Shown here: one piece after another, positions 5,448 through 6,042 of the stretch
Position numbering within the stretch: position 1 is the stretch's first letter
Layout: the number at the start of each line of letters is the position of its first letter
Assembly (NCBI GenBank): GCA_002491165.1
Contig: DKVK01000071.1
Location: forward strand, 1 to 6,042
Length of the DNA stretch: 6,042 bases
Direction of reading: 5' to 3'
Origin: Porphyromonadaceae bacterium UBA7180
Lineage (GTDB): Bacteria; Bacteroidota; Bacteroidia; Bacteroidales; Muribaculaceae
Made by a program: the position numbers and the translations under genes
The notes under the pieces: model-generated
The model's input: only the letters and a program-made list of their open reading frames with translations
The model's database searches: none
What the model was told of the DNA's origin: nothing

Positions 5448-6042
5448 CGCGCCGTCAACGCCGGTGACAGTCAGCACTCCTCCCGACACCGAGAATCCGA
5501 TTTCCTCCTCAGACGTTACATCCTCAATACCCGAAGCATCGTCTACTATGAGGGGGAACTGACTCCATACCGAAGACATACGGTAGTCCGGTATGCTGTT
5601 TCTCGGCACATGAAGCGTCGGTGAATTATTAAAAGTAAAATATCCAAAAGCATCATGGTCTGCGGTAGGCGGGACAGGGTTGCATATAAAAAAATCTTTC
5701 AAAGATTCACAATCGCCAAATGCGTTTTTTCCGAGAGTCTTTAAGGAGTTGCCGATAGTTACAGTCTCGAGAGTGCTGCAATTTGCGAACGCCTTTTCTT
5801 TAATTTCCGTAACTGAATTTGGAATTAATACATTATTGAGATTTTTACAAGCATAAAAAGCTGACTCTCCAATTTCTGTAACGGTATTAGGAATGGTAAC
5901 CGATGTTATAGATTCAGAAAGCCAGAAAATATATGGTGAAATAGATGTTACACCCTCGGGTATGACAAGGTCAGTCAGCAGTTCTCCATTCAGATAGTGG
6001 TTTTTTACACGTGGAATGTCACCGGTAACTTTACACCAAGCT
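5322..6042 (-). CDS. BspA-type LRR protein with sorting tail, 5' end outside window
   Basis: Reading leftward from the window edge, the frame is open for 239 residues to the TGA at 5322-5324; the start lies beyond 6042. The visible part begins inside an AWC insert (AWCKVTGDIP), passes through LRR_5 repeats (IPEGV, IPNTVTEIGESAFYAC, IPNSVTEIKEKAFANC, then a final repeat), a cap (TLHVPRNS) and the same C-terminal sorting domain as the gene at 3850-5271. The last 63 residues differ at only four positions between the two proteins, and the last 41 are identical; the LRR part aligns colinearly but with many changes. It is an upstream tandem paralog on the same strand, 50 bp away, probably co-transcribed. 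A TTG codon at 5702 is internal, not a start. Confidence 0.9.
   Translation of the reverse strand, partial: AWCKVTGDIPRVKNHYLNGELLTDLVIPEGVTSISPYIFWLSESITSVTIPNTVTEIGESAFYACKNLNNVLIPNSVTEIKEKAFANCSTLETVTIGNSLKTLGKNAFGDCESLKDFFICNPVPPTADHDAFGYFTFNNSPTLHVPRNSIPDYRMSSVWSQFPLIVDDASGIEDVTSEEEIGFSVSGGVLTVTGVDGAMIEIYDMSGRRVYEGVSPVVSGLPRGIYLLKAGNRTAKICI

Noticed and set aside
5322..5702. Separate short gene starting at 5702
   Set aside because: The supposed start is a TTG leucine codon inside an LRR repeat; the same frame stays open to the window edge and continues the repeat pattern.
1..6042. tRNA, rRNA, CRISPR array, phage or toxin-antitoxin genes
   Set aside because: I saw no cloverleaf-like sequence, short regularly spaced repeats, or small gene pairs anywhere in the window.

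Overview
This window looks like chromosomal DNA of a gut- or mouth-type Bacteroidales bacterium. The evidence is three BspA-type leucine-rich repeat (LRR) proteins, type IX-like C-terminal sorting tails on two of them, Bacteroidetes -7 promoter boxes (TAnnTTTG) just upstream of three genes, and no clear Shine-Dalgarno sites. The housekeeping genes and the first LRR gene are GC-rich (about 65-73% in the 60-base stretches I counted by hand). That would fit a higher-GC family such as Rikenellaceae or Muribaculaceae, but I cannot fix the genus.

Layout: (1) Bases 1-211 are non-coding, with a nested inverted repeat at 38-110, a promoter box at 139-146 and a strong leader hairpin at 162-196. (2) An EamA/DMT-family transporter runs on + (212-1114). 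(3) It converges, with only 5 bp between stop codons, on a minus-strand pair: pheS (phenylalanine-tRNA ligase alpha chain) followed by nth (endonuclease III), 15 bp apart and probably one transcript. (4) A 93-bp divergent promoter region separates pheS from a plus-strand secreted LRR protein (2902-3759), whose -7 box lies 4 bp before its ATG, implying a leaderless mRNA. (5) A hairpin terminator at 3789-3821 lies between that gene and two minus-strand, head-to-tail LRR paralogs. One is complete (3850-5271); the other is cut by the window edge (5322 to beyond 6042).

The pheS/nth/transporter part is ordinary. The most interesting region is the tandem LRR pair. Both genes end in the same sorting tail, and a 150-bp block (last 41 codons, stop codon and 24 bp of 3' flank) is identical base for base in the two copies, while the upstream LRR bodies have clearly diverged and are much more AT-rich. 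This suggests that a surface-sorting cassette is kept uniform by recombination or gene conversion while the exposed repeat body varies. I see no phage, CRISPR, insertion sequence, tRNA or rRNA, and no clear candidate for a wholly new system.
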